Source of the DNA: Planctomycetota bacterium
Lineage (GTDB): Bacteria > Planctomycetota > Phycisphaerae > Phycisphaerales > SM1A02
Assembly: GCA_016873115.1 (NCBI GenBank)
Contig: VGYB01000020.1
Coordinates: 1 to 35,857 of the forward strand
Direction: 5' to 3'
DNA: 35,857 nt
Of this stretch, positions 17,876 to 25,938 are shown piece by piece (the stretch's first letter is position 1; each line of letters begins with the position of its first letter). Below the pieces are notes generated by a model. It did not search any database, was not told where the DNA came from, and was given only the letters and a program-made list of their open reading frames with translations. Made by a program: the position numbers and the translations under genes.

Positions 17876-19690
17876 TCAGGCGGGAGTTCGGCGACCGATC
17901 AATCCGCGCGCGGCGAGTTTCGCCACGATGCCTGGCACATCGAAGCCATCGCTGGCGTGCACGAACAGGCAGCGCTCGGGACCGAGCAACGCACGCGCAC
18001 GCTCGCGAACATCATCCTGCGGCGCGACGAACGACATGATGACGATGCGCCCCTGGCCCATGAGCAGTCGCGCGACCTCGGCGGCACGGCGCAGATTCTC
18101 GCTGCGGTCGCCGGGCTCGAAGCCAAGATCCTTCGAGAGACCGCTGCGCATGCCTTGGCCGTCGAGCACCACGGCGTCGTGACCGAGGTCCCACAGCGCG
18201 CGCTCGAGCGAGAAGGCGGCCTTGGTCTTCCCAGTGTTCGGCGGTCCGTGCAGCAGGACGCAGCATGATTGCTGCGCCCACCTGGCATCGCGTTCGGCGG
18301 CCGACACCCCGCTGACGGGCGAGGTGACCGAGTCCAGCGCCTGGTCGTCCCAGTGGGCACCGCGCTCGGTCGGATCGCCCGTGCGGATCATCCCGGCTGC
18401 CGCGGTGGCGTTGCTGAGGCGATCGATCAGCACGATCGCGCCAGTCCCGCGCGAGACGCGATAGGGATCGAACGCCACCGGCTCTTCGCACTCGAGCTCC
18501 ACGCGACCGATGTCATTGAGCGCCATCGACTCCGCCGGTTCGTGCGCGAGCGTGTCGACCTTGAGGCGGTGGATCACGCGCACAACGCGCGCCGGGGTGA
18601 TCCGCGTACCGACCCTGCAGAGCAGGCTCTGACCGGCAACCAGCGGGGCATCGACCATCCACACGAGGTCCGCCACGATGCGCCGCCCGACGCGCATGTC
18701 GCTGGTGCCTCCGAAACACGCGATCACGTCGCCGCGGCTGCAGTCGACCTCACGGTCGAGGCACAGCACCACGCTCACGGGTGCCTGCGTGCGATCGAGG
18801 TCGCCGCCGTGCTCATCCGGCCGTGCAATGCGCGCCACGCGAGCCTCGGTGCCGCGCGGCATGATGCGCACGCGGTCGCCCACGCGCACATCGCCGCTGG
18901 TGATCTGGCCAGCAAAGCCGCGGAAATCGAGGTGCGGGCGCAGCACGACCTGCACCGGCATGCGGAACGGGTCGGCGTCGCCCGGACCGGGCAGTTCGAC
19001 GCCTTCAAGCAGCTCCAGCAGCGCGGGGCCACCGAACCACGGCATCACATTCGATCGACGCACCACGCCCTCGCCCGTGAGCGCACTCACCGGGAGCGCG
19101 ACCGCATGCTCGATCCCCAGACGCGCGCAGAACCCGAGGAATTCCCTCTCGATCTCGCGGAAGCGTGCTTCGCTCCAATCGACGAGGTCCATCTTGTTCA
19201 CCGCCGCCACCACATGGCGGATGCCGAGCATGGCGGCGATCGTGGCGTGCCGGCGCGTCTGCGTGGTCACGCCCGAGCGTGCATCGATCAGGCTGATCGC
19301 CAGTTGGCAGTGGCTCGCGCCGGTCGCCATGTTGCGCGTGTACTGCTCATGGCCGGGGCAGTCGGCGATGATGAAGGCCCGGCGCGCGGTCGTGAAGTAC
19401 CGCCAGGCGACATCGATCGTGATCCCCTGCTCCCGCTCGGCCTTGAGACCATCGACGACGAGCGCCAGATCGAGCCCACCGCCGGTCGTGCCATGCACAC
19501 GGCTGTCGGCCTCGAGTGCCTTGAGGTGATCCTCGTAGATGCGCCCCGTGTCGTGGAGGAGCCGCCCGATGAGCGTGCTCTTCCCATCATCGACACTGCC
19601 GCAGGTCAGCACGCGCAGCAGTTGCAGCCGTTCGTAGCGCTCAAGCCAGCCGCGCAGGTCCTCGCCCGCGGTAAAGGTGGGGAGCGTCAT
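17876..19690 (-). CDS. cysN: Sulfate adenylyltransferase large subunit CysN fused to a truncated APS-kinase domain
   Basis: CysN is the GTPase subunit of ATP sulfurylase, coupling GTP hydrolysis to APS formation by CysD. In this 604-residue protein the EF-Tu-like GTPase part has GSVDDGKSTL (31-40), DCPGHEQY and NKMDLVDW, followed by two beta-barrel domains to about residue 430. The C-terminal region is an APS-kinase (CysC) homologue with the P-loop GPPNTGKT (482-489), VVLDGQGMRSGL and RSENLRRAAEVARLL. It ends 123 residues after the start of the P-loop, about 46 residues shorter than the separate CysC here. It lacks the DPKGLY and FTGxxxPYE lid segment that binds APS and helps catalysis. The start overlaps the cysD stop by 1 nt (TGATG), with GAGGGG upstream. 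Confidence 0.94.
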   Translation of the reverse strand: MTLPTFTAGEDLRGWLERYERLQLLRVLTCGSVDDGKSTLIGRLLHDTGRIYEDHLKALEADSRVHGTTGGGLDLALVVDGLKAEREQGITIDVAWRYFTTARRAFIIADCPGHEQYTRNMATGASHCQLAISLIDARSGVTTQTRRHATIAAMLGIRHVVAAVNKMDLVDWSEARFREIEREFLGFCARLGIEHAVALPVSALTGEGVVRRSNVMPWFGGPALLELLEGVELPGPGDADPFRMPVQVVLRPHLDFRGFAGQITSGDVRVGDRVRIMPRGTEARVARIARPDEHGGDLDRTQAPVSVVLCLDREVDCSRGDVIACFGGTSDMRVGRRIVADLVWMVDAPLVAGQSLLCRVGTRITPARVVRVIHRLKVDTLAHEPAESMALNDIGRVELECEEPVAFDPYRVSRGTGAIVLIDRLSNATAAAGMIRTGDPTERGAHWDDQALDSVTSPVSGVSAAERDARWAQQSCCVLLHGPPNTGKTKAAFSLERALWDLGHDAVVLDGQGMRSGLSKDLGFEPGDRSENLRRAAEVARLLMGQGRIVIMSFVAPQDDVRERARALLGPERCLFVHASDGFDVPGIVAKLAARGLIGRRTPA

Positions 19691-20595
19691 CAGAAGTACC
19701 CCTCGCGCTTCTTCTCTTCCATGCTGCCGCTCTGGTCGTGGTCGATGAGGCGGCCCTGTCGCTCGCTGGTGCGCGCCAGCAGCATCTCCTCGATGACCTT
19801 CTCGAGCGTGTCCGCATCGCTCTCGATCGCACCGGACAGCGGATAGCACCCGAGCGTGCGGAACCGCACACGGCGCCGCACGATGCGCTCAGCGGGCTTC
19901 AGCGGGAGGCGGTCGTCGTCCACCATGATCAGCGCACCATCGCGCTCGACGACCGGCCGCTCGCGCGCGAGGTAGAGATCGACGACCGGCAGCCGGTGCT
20001 TCCACACATAAAGCCAGACATCGAGCTCGGTCCAGTTGGAGAGCGGGAACACGCGCATGCTCTCGCCCGGATGCACGCGCGGGTTGTAGAGCGACCAGAG
20101 TTCCGGGCGCTGCCCCTTCGGGTCCCAACGATGGTTCGCATCCCGGAAGGAGAAGATCCGCTCCTTCGCGCGGCTCTTCTCCTCGTCCCGGCGGGCACCA
20201 CCGATGGCGGCGTCGAACCGGCCGGCCGAGAGCGCCTGGCGCAGTGCGACCGTCTTCATGACATCGGTGTGGACCTTGCTGCCGTGCGTGATCGGCGAGA
20301 TGCCCTGCGCGAGCCCATCGCGGTTGATGTGCACCTGCAGGTCGAGCCCGAGCCGTGCGGCGGTCGCATCACGGAACGCGATCATCTCGCGGAACTTCCA
20401 GGTCGTGTCGATGTGCAGCACCGGGAATGGCAAGCGGCCGGGCGCGAAGGCCTTGAGGGCCAGGTGCAGCAGTACCGTCGAATCCTTGCCGATCGAATAC
20501 ATCAGGACGGGCCGCTCGTAGCTGGCAGCCGTCTCGCGCAGGATGTGGATCGCCTCGGCTTCGAGCTCCTCAAGATGGGTCAGGCCATGCGCCAT
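19690..20595 (-). CDS. cysD: Sulfate adenylyltransferase small subunit
   Basis: CysD forms adenosine 5'-phosphosulfate from ATP and sulfate in the first step of sulfate activation. The 301-residue protein matches the usual ~302. It starts [20 protein letters not shown] and has the PP-loop [15 protein letters not shown], then [31 protein letters not shown] and [12 protein letters not shown]. The C-terminal [12 protein letters not shown] is the normal family ending. The start at 20595 is 8 nt after a TAGGCT box. It is the first gene of the cysD-cysN-pdxJ unit, divergent from cysC across 40 nt. Confidence 0.96.
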   Translation of the reverse strand: MAHGLTHLEELEAEAIHILRETAASYERPVLMYSIGKDSTVLLHLALKAFAPGRLPFPVLHIDTTWKFREMIAFRDATAARLGLDLQVHINRDGLAQGISPITHGSKVHTDVMKTVALRQALSAGRFDAAIGGARRDEEKSRAKERIFSFRDANHRWDPKGQRPELWSLYNPRVHPGESMRVFPLSNWTELDVWLYVWKHRLPVVDLYLARERPVVERDGALIMVDDDRLPLKPAERIVRRRVRFRTLGCYPLSGAIESDADTLEKVIEEMLLARTSERQGRLIDHDQSGSMEEKKREGYF

Positions 20596-20603
20596 GCGAC
20601 CGA

Positions 20604-20609
20604 AGCCTA
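20604..20609 (-). promoter_or_regulatory. TANNNT box before cysD
   Basis: TAGGCT on the minus strand ends 8 nt before the cysD ATG. It lies only 10 nt from the oppositely directed cysC box, so RNA polymerase could probably occupy only one of the two at a time. Confidence 0.55.
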
Positions 20610-20619
20610 GACGATGTGC

Positions 20620-20625
20620 TAGCGT
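20620..20625 (+). promoter_or_regulatory. TANNNT box before cysC
   Basis: TAGCGT is followed by 10 nt and the ATG at 20636. The cysC -35 region would fall on the cysD coding start, and that of cysD within cysC. Confidence 0.5.
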
Positions 20626-20635
20626 CCGCGCATCG

Positions 20636-21247
20636 ATGACCGGCTCCTCGCCCAATGTCGTCTGGCAGCATGGATCCGCGACGCCCCAGGAGCGCGCCGC
20701 GGCGCTCGGCCGACGAGGGTGCACGATCTGGATGACCGGGCTCAGCGGGTCCGGCAAGAGCACCATCGCACTCGCTGCCGAGCGTGCGTTGCTCGGTGCC
20801 GGGCTGCCGGTGCTGGTCCTGGACGGAGACAACCTTCGCCATGGCCTGAGTGCCGGGCTCGGGTTCGACGAGGCGGGTCGCACCGAGGCCGTGCGCCGGG
20901 CCGGCGAGGCTGCGCTGCTCGTCGCCGCCTCAGGTGCCATCGCCATCGTGAGCCTGGTGAGCCCGTACGAAGCCGACCGAGAGCGCGTGCGGGCGCGCCA
21001 TGCAGCCAGCGGGATCGCCTTGGCCGTCGTGCATGTCGATGCGCCGCTCGCCGTGGCTGAAGCGCGCGATCCCAAGGGCCTCTACCGACGAGCGCGCGCC
21101 GGCGAACTCGAGCGCTTCACGGGCGTGAGCGATCCGTACGAGGCCCCGGTGTCGCCCGATCTTCGCCTGGCCACCGATGCCGCGTCGATCGACTCGTGCG
21201 TCGCCGCGGTCGTTGCCCTCGCGCAGCGGCTGGTCCGGCCTGCGTGA
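20636..21247 (+). CDS. cysC: Adenylylsulfate kinase (stand-alone)
   Basis: CysC phosphorylates APS at the 3'-OH to give PAPS for reduction or sulfotransfer. The 203-residue protein is full length. It has the P-loop GLSGSGKS (35-42), [42 protein letters not shown] (from 144) and [11 protein letters not shown] (161-171). One usually conserved position differs: the RxENxRR segment reads RTEAVRR, with Ala85 in place of Asn, and GLNKDLGF reads GLSAGLGF. The start at 20636 is supported by the TAGCGT box. It is divergent from cysD and is followed by phoU after 35 nt. Confidence 0.94.
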   Translation: MTGSSPNVVWQHGSATPQERAAALGRRGCTIWMTGLSGSGKSTIALAAERALLGAGLPVLVLDGDNLRHGLSAGLGFDEAGRTEAVRRAGEAALLVAASGAIAIVSLVSPYEADRERVRARHAASGIALAVVHVDAPLAVAEARDPKGLYRRARAGELERFTGVSDPYEAPVSPDLRLATDAASIDSCVAAVVALAQRLVRPA

Positions 21248-21270
21248 ACCGCCGGGTACGGTCGCGCGGG

Positions 21271-21276
21271 TATCCT
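21271..21276 (+). promoter_or_regulatory. TANNNT box before the phoU-like gene
   Basis: TATCCT is followed by 6 nt and the ATG at 21283, in the 35-nt gap after cysC. This suggests an independent promoter although the genes are co-directional. Confidence 0.55.
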
Positions 21277-21282
21277 CCGGCC

Positions 21283-21960
21283 ATGGCCTTCGCCGCACGA
21301 CTCGAGCAGCTCCGTTCAGACATCACCGCACAGGGCGAGCGCGTCCTGGGGTGCTGCTCACTCGCCACCGAGTGCTACTTCGAGCACGACCAGACCAAGG
21401 CACGCGCGGTCATCACCGCCGACGACGCGATCGACAAGGCTGATGTCGAGATCGAGCGCGCCAGCATCCCGCTCCTCCAGATGGGCAACTCCGACGAGTA
21501 CCAGGTGCGCAGCGTGCTCACGATCGTCAAGGTCAACAACGAGCTCGAACGCATCGCCGACTGCGCGGTGAACATTGCCGAGCAGGTCGTCGGGCACACC
21601 CGCATGGACGAGCGCATCCCACCCACCTTCCGCGTCATGGCCAACAGCGTGCTCGGCATGCTGCGCGATGCCAACCGCTCCCTGGTCACCGCCAATCCCG
21701 ACCTGGCGCGCCAGGTGCTGCTCTTCGACGACACTGTCGATCGTTTCAAGAACGAGATCCTCCTCCACGCCCAAGAGCAGGTTGCCTTGGGACAGTTCAG
21801 CGTGCGCTTCGCGTTCCAGCTGACCAGCGTGACCCGCAGCGTCGAGCGCATCGCTGACCACTGCACGAACATCTGCGAACAGGTGATCTACGTCGAGACC
21901 GGCAAGATCGTCCGCCACCGTCCCGAAGGCTGGTCCGAGCCCGAGCGCCCGCGGCCATGA
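21283..21960 (+). CDS. phoU: PhoU-like phosphate-signalling protein
   Basis: PhoU proteins are three-helix-bundle repeats that restrain phosphate uptake and PhoR signalling. The 225-residue protein has the two expected PhoU repeats, each with the metal-binding helix motif: ERIADCAVNIAEQV from residue 89 and ERIADHCTNICEQV from 188, the second followed by YVETGKIVRH, the usual C-terminal motif. The start at 21283 follows a TATCCT box. No pstSCAB or phoBR genes are in the window. The next gene overlaps its stop by 4 nt (ATGA), so the two are co-translated. Confidence 0.92.
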   Translation: MAFAARLEQLRSDITAQGERVLGCCSLATECYFEHDQTKARAVITADDAIDKADVEIERASIPLLQMGNSDEYQVRSVLTIVKVNNELERIADCAVNIAEQVVGHTRMDERIPPTFRVMANSVLGMLRDANRSLVTANPDLARQVLLFDDTVDRFKNEILLHAQEQVALGQFSVRFAFQLTSVTRSVERIADHCTNICEQVIYVETGKIVRHRPEGWSEPERPRP

Positions 21961-23372
21961 CCACGCTCGCCTCGCGATTGGAGCGGGCCCGCGACCGGCT
22001 CGCCGGCCATGGCCAGGAGCATGTGCTGCGCCATGCCGCAAGCCTCGATCCCGTGCGGCTCGATCGACTGCTCGATCAGGTCGATGCGCTCTCGCTCGAG
22101 CAGGTCGATGCCCTCGCTGCCGCGCTCGACGATGACGGGGCCTTCGTGCTGCCGTCCGATCTCGCTCCCGCCACGATCGTGCGCCGGTCGCCGCACGATG
22201 CACGGTGGGCCGCACATGGCGAGGCGCTCGTCCGCGCGGGCAAGGTCGCGTGCTTCATGGTGGCCGGCGGCCAGGGCACGCGGCTGGGCTGGGACGCCCC
22301 CAAGGGCACCTTCCCCGCCACGCCGATCACGCGGGCACCGCTGTTCCAGGTCTTCGCCGAGCAGATCCGTGCGGCACGCCAGCGCTTTGGCGCGATGATC
22401 CGCTGGTACATCATGACGAGCCCGATGAACGACGCGCCCACGCGCGAATTCTTCGTGCGCCACGATCACTTTGGCCTCGGGGCAGACACCGTGATGTTCT
22501 TCCCGCAGGGCACGCTGCCCTCGCTCTCGCTCGATGGAAAGTTGCTGCTCGCCGAGAGCGACGAGATCGCCGTGAATCCCGATGGCCACGGTGGGTCGCT
22601 GCGCGCGCTGCGCCACTCGGGCGCGCTCGATGACATGCGCTCCCACGGCATCGAGCACATCAGTTACTTCCAGGTCGACAACCCGCTCGTCCATGCGGTG
22701 GATCCACGCTTCGTCGGCGTGCATGCGGCGCACCCTGGCTCGAGCGGCGAGATGACGAGCAAGATGGTCGCCAAGCGCGACGCCGCCGAGAAGGTCGGCG
22801 TGTTCTGCTCGTCCGGCGGCCGCACGATCGTGGTCGAGTACAGCGACCTTCCCGCCCCGCTCGCCGCCGGGCGCGATGGATCCGGCCAACTCCGTTTCGA
22901 TGCAGGGAGCATCGCGATCCACATGCTGTCACGGGACTTCGTGGAACGCCTGACCGCGCACGGCCTGGCGCTGCCCCTGCACAAGGCGCGCAAGAAGGTG
23001 CCTCATGTCGGCAGCGACGGCAGGCGCGTGGAGCCCACGGCGGCCAACGCCATCAAGATGGAGACCTTCGTCTTCGATGCCATCCCCATGGCCCGTTCGG
23101 GCCTGGTCCTCGAGACCGATCGCACGGAGGAGTTCGCCCCGATCAAGAACGCCGATGGCGACGACAGCCCCGCCACCAGCATCGCCGCGCAGTCCGCGCG
23201 CGCCGCACGGTGGCTCGAGGCAGCGGGTTGGTCGATCCCACGCTCTGCCGACGGCTCGCCGGATTGCACGATCGAGCTCTCGCCCCTGGCTGCATGCTGT
23301 GAAGCCGCGTGCAAGGACCTTGCCGCCCGCACGATCGAACGCGGCGCACGGGTGGCGATCACGCCAGGCTGA
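21957..23372 (+). CDS. UDPGP-family UDP-N-acetylhexosamine (UDP-sugar) pyrophosphorylase
   Basis: The protein has 471 residues and belongs to the UDPGP family, which makes UDP-sugars from UTP and a sugar 1-phosphate. It has the nucleotide-binding loop MVAGGQGTRLGWDAPKG (101-117), YIMTSPMNDAPTREFF, FFPQGTLPSLSLDG, SYFQVDNPLV and NAIKMETFVFDAI. These resemble the eukaryotic UAP1/AGX UDP-GlcNAc pyrophosphorylases rather than bacterial GlmU. UDP-GlcNAc or UDP-GalNAc is therefore the likely product; UDP-glucose is possible. The start is the ATG overlapping the phoU stop. The 3' end overlaps recJ tail-to-tail by 14 nt. Confidence 0.88.
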   Translation: MTTLASRLERARDRLAGHGQEHVLRHAASLDPVRLDRLLDQVDALSLEQVDALAAALDDDGAFVLPSDLAPATIVRRSPHDARWAAHGEALVRAGKVACFMVAGGQGTRLGWDAPKGTFPATPITRAPLFQVFAEQIRAARQRFGAMIRWYIMTSPMNDAPTREFFVRHDHFGLGADTVMFFPQGTLPSLSLDGKLLLAESDEIAVNPDGHGGSLRALRHSGALDDMRSHGIEHISYFQVDNPLVHAVDPRFVGVHAAHPGSSGEMTSKMVAKRDAAEKVGVFCSSGGRTIVVEYSDLPAPLAAGRDGSGQLRFDAGSIAIHMLSRDFVERLTAHGLALPLHKARKKVPHVGSDGRRVEPTAANAIKMETFVFDAIPMARSGLVLETDRTEEFAPIKNADGDDSPATSIAAQSARAARWLEAAGWSIPRSADGSPDCTIELSPLAACCEAACKDLAARTIERGARVAITPG

Positions 23373-25107
23373 TGTCGCGGATCATGAGTTGGGGCGTGCG
23401 ACGCCCGTTCCACTCATTGATGGTTGCTTCAGCGAGCACATCGCACGGCACACCGCGCCGAAGCCGCGTGGCCAGATCGCCCGCACCGAACCACACCGCA
23501 TCGATCCGCGCACCGTCTTGCGCGAGGGGGACGCGAAGGTGCGGGCTGCCGAGCTTCGTGTGCGCAGCGTCGCCGGCCAGGCGGCATCCTTGGAACAGGA
23601 AGGCCGGCATGGGGTTGGATTGACCGAATGGCCCGCAGGCCTGAAGCGCATCGATCGCGTTGCAGTCGATCTCGCGCACGCTGGCGATCGCATCCCACGG
23701 CAATGAGGCGTGCAGCGACCGGCCGGCCAACGCCGCAGCCGCGTCGGCACGCAGTGCTGCAGCGAATGCATCGAACGCCCCCGCCCGAACCGTGGCGCCC
23801 GCAGCCATGGGGTGACCGCCGCCTGACTCGAGCCACTCGCTGCAGCGACCGATCGCCGCACCGATGTCCCATCCCGGCACGGAGCGACCGCTGCACTTCA
23901 CCCGGCCGTCAGGCTGCAGATGCCCAAGCAGCGCCGGGCGCCCGGTGCGCTCGATGACCTTGGCGGCCACGATGCCCACGAGCGCGTGCGGCCACGCTGC
24001 GTCGGCGAGCACGACCGCAGTCGGGTCACCCCGATCGAGCCCATCGCGCTTGACCGTCGCCAGCACCTGCTCGCTGACCCGCTCCTGCACCAACTTGCGC
24101 TCGACATTCAACTTCTTGAGGTCGTCGATGATCATTGCGGCACGCTCACGGGCACCGGGCTCGCTCGCCGACAGCCCAAGCAATTCGGCGCACACGCCGG
24201 CATGACCCATGCGACCGGCTGCATTCAGGACCGGCGTGATCCCGAAGGCCACGCCCTGGCTGTGCACCTTGCCGACATCGGCGATGCGCTCGGCGATGAT
24301 CCGAAGACCAGGCAGGTCGGTGGACCGGAACCACTCGAGCCCCTGCCGGATGATGATGCGCGTTTCGCCGTGGATCGGGATCACATCCGCCACGCTGGCG
24401 ATCGCAGCCAGCGGCAGGAGTTGCGCCAGCTGCTTGCGGAGTCCGGCGTTCATGCTCTCGCCGGCATGCAGCCGCATGAGCTCGCAGCAGACCTTCCAGG
24501 TGACGGCGCACGCACACAGGTCGGGATTGCCGTACGCGCCATCGGGCCGCTGCGGATGCGCGATGACCGATGCAGCAGGCAGCACGCCATCGGAACGCAG
24601 CGGATGGTGATCCAGCACGATCACCTCGGCGCCCGAGGCCCGCAGCGCAGCGACCTGTGCCACGGCAGTGATGCCACAGTCGACCGTGATGACCAGCGAC
24701 GGACGGTGGGCGAGCACGCGAGCGACTGCATCAAAGGTCAGGCCGTAGCCATCGGCACGGTGCGGAATCTCGATGATCAGGTCGACTCCCGGCGCGATCG
24801 CCCGCAGGGCATGGCGCAGGGTGGCTGCCGCGGCCGTGCCATCGACGTCGTAGTCGCCGAGTACCACGATCCGCCGACCGGCGCGGATGTGTTCAAGGAT
24901 CAGGGTCGCGGCATCCGTGGCACCGGGCAACTCGCGCGCAGGCCGCAGGTCCGCCAGCCCCGCCTTCGTGTACCGGTCCTGCTCGGCAGCACTGATCCCC
25001 CGTGCCGCCATGAGCCGCTGGGCGAGCGTGCCGCCGGATGCAGCCACGCCCCTCTTGGCCCAGGCGGATCGAAGCCCGCTCATTCTGGACGGCGTGTCGG
25101 TGGTCAT
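23359..25107 (-). CDS. recJ: Single-stranded-DNA exonuclease RecJ
   Basis: RecJ is a 5'-3' ssDNA exonuclease used in recombination, mismatch and base-excision repair. The 582-residue protein has the DHH phosphoesterase motifs GDYDVDGT (84-91), TVDCGIT with Asp143, and LDHHPL (165-170). The NAAGRMGHA motif and a DHHA1 domain with GGGHPMAAG follow, then the C-terminal OB-like domain. Metal-binding Asp85, Asp87 and His167/168 are all present. The start at 25107 lies 6 nt after a TAGGCT box and is divergent from adk. Confidence 0.96.
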   Translation of the reverse strand: MTTDTPSRMSGLRSAWAKRGVAASGGTLAQRLMAARGISAAEQDRYTKAGLADLRPARELPGATDAATLILEHIRAGRRIVVLGDYDVDGTAAAATLRHALRAIAPGVDLIIEIPHRADGYGLTFDAVARVLAHRPSLVITVDCGITAVAQVAALRASGAEVIVLDHHPLRSDGVLPAASVIAHPQRPDGAYGNPDLCACAVTWKVCCELMRLHAGESMNAGLRKQLAQLLPLAAIASVADVIPIHGETRIIIRQGLEWFRSTDLPGLRIIAERIADVGKVHSQGVAFGITPVLNAAGRMGHAGVCAELLGLSASEPGARERAAMIIDDLKKLNVERKLVQERVSEQVLATVKRDGLDRGDPTAVVLADAAWPHALVGIVAAKVIERTGRPALLGHLQPDGRVKCSGRSVPGWDIGAAIGRCSEWLESGGGHPMAAGATVRAGAFDAFAAALRADAAAALAGRSLHASLPWDAIASVREIDCNAIDALQACGPFGQSNPMPAFLFQGCRLAGDAAHTKLGSPHLRVPLAQDGARIDAVWFGAGDLATRLRRGVPCDVLAEATINEWNGRRTPQLMIRDISLA

Positions 25108-25113
25108 GGCAGG

Positions 25114-25119
25114 AGCCTA
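25114..25119 (-). promoter_or_regulatory. TANNNT box before recJ
   Basis: TAGGCT on the minus strand ends 6 nt before the recJ ATG, the same hexamer as before cysD. Confidence 0.55.
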
Positions 25120-25172
25120 TCGGGCCAACGCACGGGATCGTGAGTGGTGACCAAAGCCCGGCACACCATGGC

Positions 25173-25178
25173 TACGAT
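25173..25178 (+). promoter_or_regulatory. TANNNT box before adk
   Basis: TACGAT is followed by 7 nt and the ATG at 25186. It argues for this start rather than the GTG at 25144 or the ATG at 25168. Confidence 0.55.
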
Positions 25179-25185
25179 CCTGCCC

Positions 25186-25809
25186 ATGCCCAACCGCTAC
25201 AAGACGATCCTGCTCCTTGGCGCTCCCGGCGCTGGCAAGGGCACGCAAGGCAAGATCCTCGGCCGCATCCCGGGATTCTTCCACCAAGCCTGCGGCGATG
25301 TCTTCCGGGCACTCGACATGACGAGCGACCTTGGCAAGCAGTTCCTGCACTATTCCAGCCGCGGCGAGCTCGTGCCGGATCACCTGACGATCGAGATGTG
25401 GCGGCAGAACATCCACGCGCAGACGGTGCTGAGCCTCTACAAGCCGCACGAGGATCTATTGGTGCTCGACGGCATTCCGCGCAATGTGGCCCAGGTCAAG
25501 GAGATGGAGCAGTACATCGAGGTCCTCGAGGTCATCCATCTCGTCTGCCGCGATGTCGACAAGATGGTCGCCCGCATGCGTCGGCGCGCACTCAAGGAGA
25601 ACCGCGTCGACGATGCCGACGAGAAGGTCATCCGTCGCCGCTTCGAGGTCTACGAGCGCGAGACCCGGCCCGTGCTCGACTGCTACTCCTCGTCGATCAT
25701 CCGCGAGGTCGACGCAATCGGTTCCCCGGCCAACGTGCTCCAGCATGTCCTCGAAGTCGTCGTCCCTGTGCAGGACGCGCACTTCAGGAACCCGCTCGGC
25801 ACCCAGTGA
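25186..25809 (+). CDS. adk: Adenylate kinase family protein
   Basis: Adenylate kinase interconverts 2 ADP with ATP and AMP. The 207-residue protein has the P-loop GAPGAGKGTQ (residues 12-21), the AMP-binding region ACGDVFRAL, LVPDHLTIEMW, and DGIPRN in place of the usual DGFPRT. A short LID region without Zn-binding Cys follows (MRRRALKENRVDDADEKVI), then RRRFEVYERETRPVLDCY. The departures from consensus are modest, but the absence of a canonical DGFPRT and the isolated position leave room for a related nucleotide kinase. It is convergent with the PDZ gene over a 129-nt gap (25810-25938) in which I see no clear terminator. Confidence 0.87.
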   Translation: MPNRYKTILLLGAPGAGKGTQGKILGRIPGFFHQACGDVFRALDMTSDLGKQFLHYSSRGELVPDHLTIEMWRQNIHAQTVLSLYKPHEDLLVLDGIPRNVAQVKEMEQYIEVLEVIHLVCRDVDKMVARMRRRALKENRVDDADEKVIRRRFEVYERETRPVLDCYSSSIIREVDAIGSPANVLQHVLEVVVPVQDAHFRNPLGTQ

Positions 25810-25938
25810 TCGTTTGGCGCGCCAGATGGGGGAACGCGCTGGCGTGACGGCCGGCGTTCTCGCGGGCAGCCAGACCCAGCCACCCACGGCCGATCGGACT
25901 CGCTCGATCTGCATCGCCCACCAACGGCGGTCAGGGGA

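Noticed and set aside
16136-18268. A ~700-codon plus-strand open frame across nudix, dapA, pdxJ and the end of cysN
   Set aside because: It spans four clear minus-strand genes and shows no family sequence.
25810-25938. Terminator between adk and the PDZ gene
   Set aside because: CGCCAG and CTGGCG can pair, but the loop is about 13 nt, the stem is only 6 bp and no T-rich tail follows on either strand.
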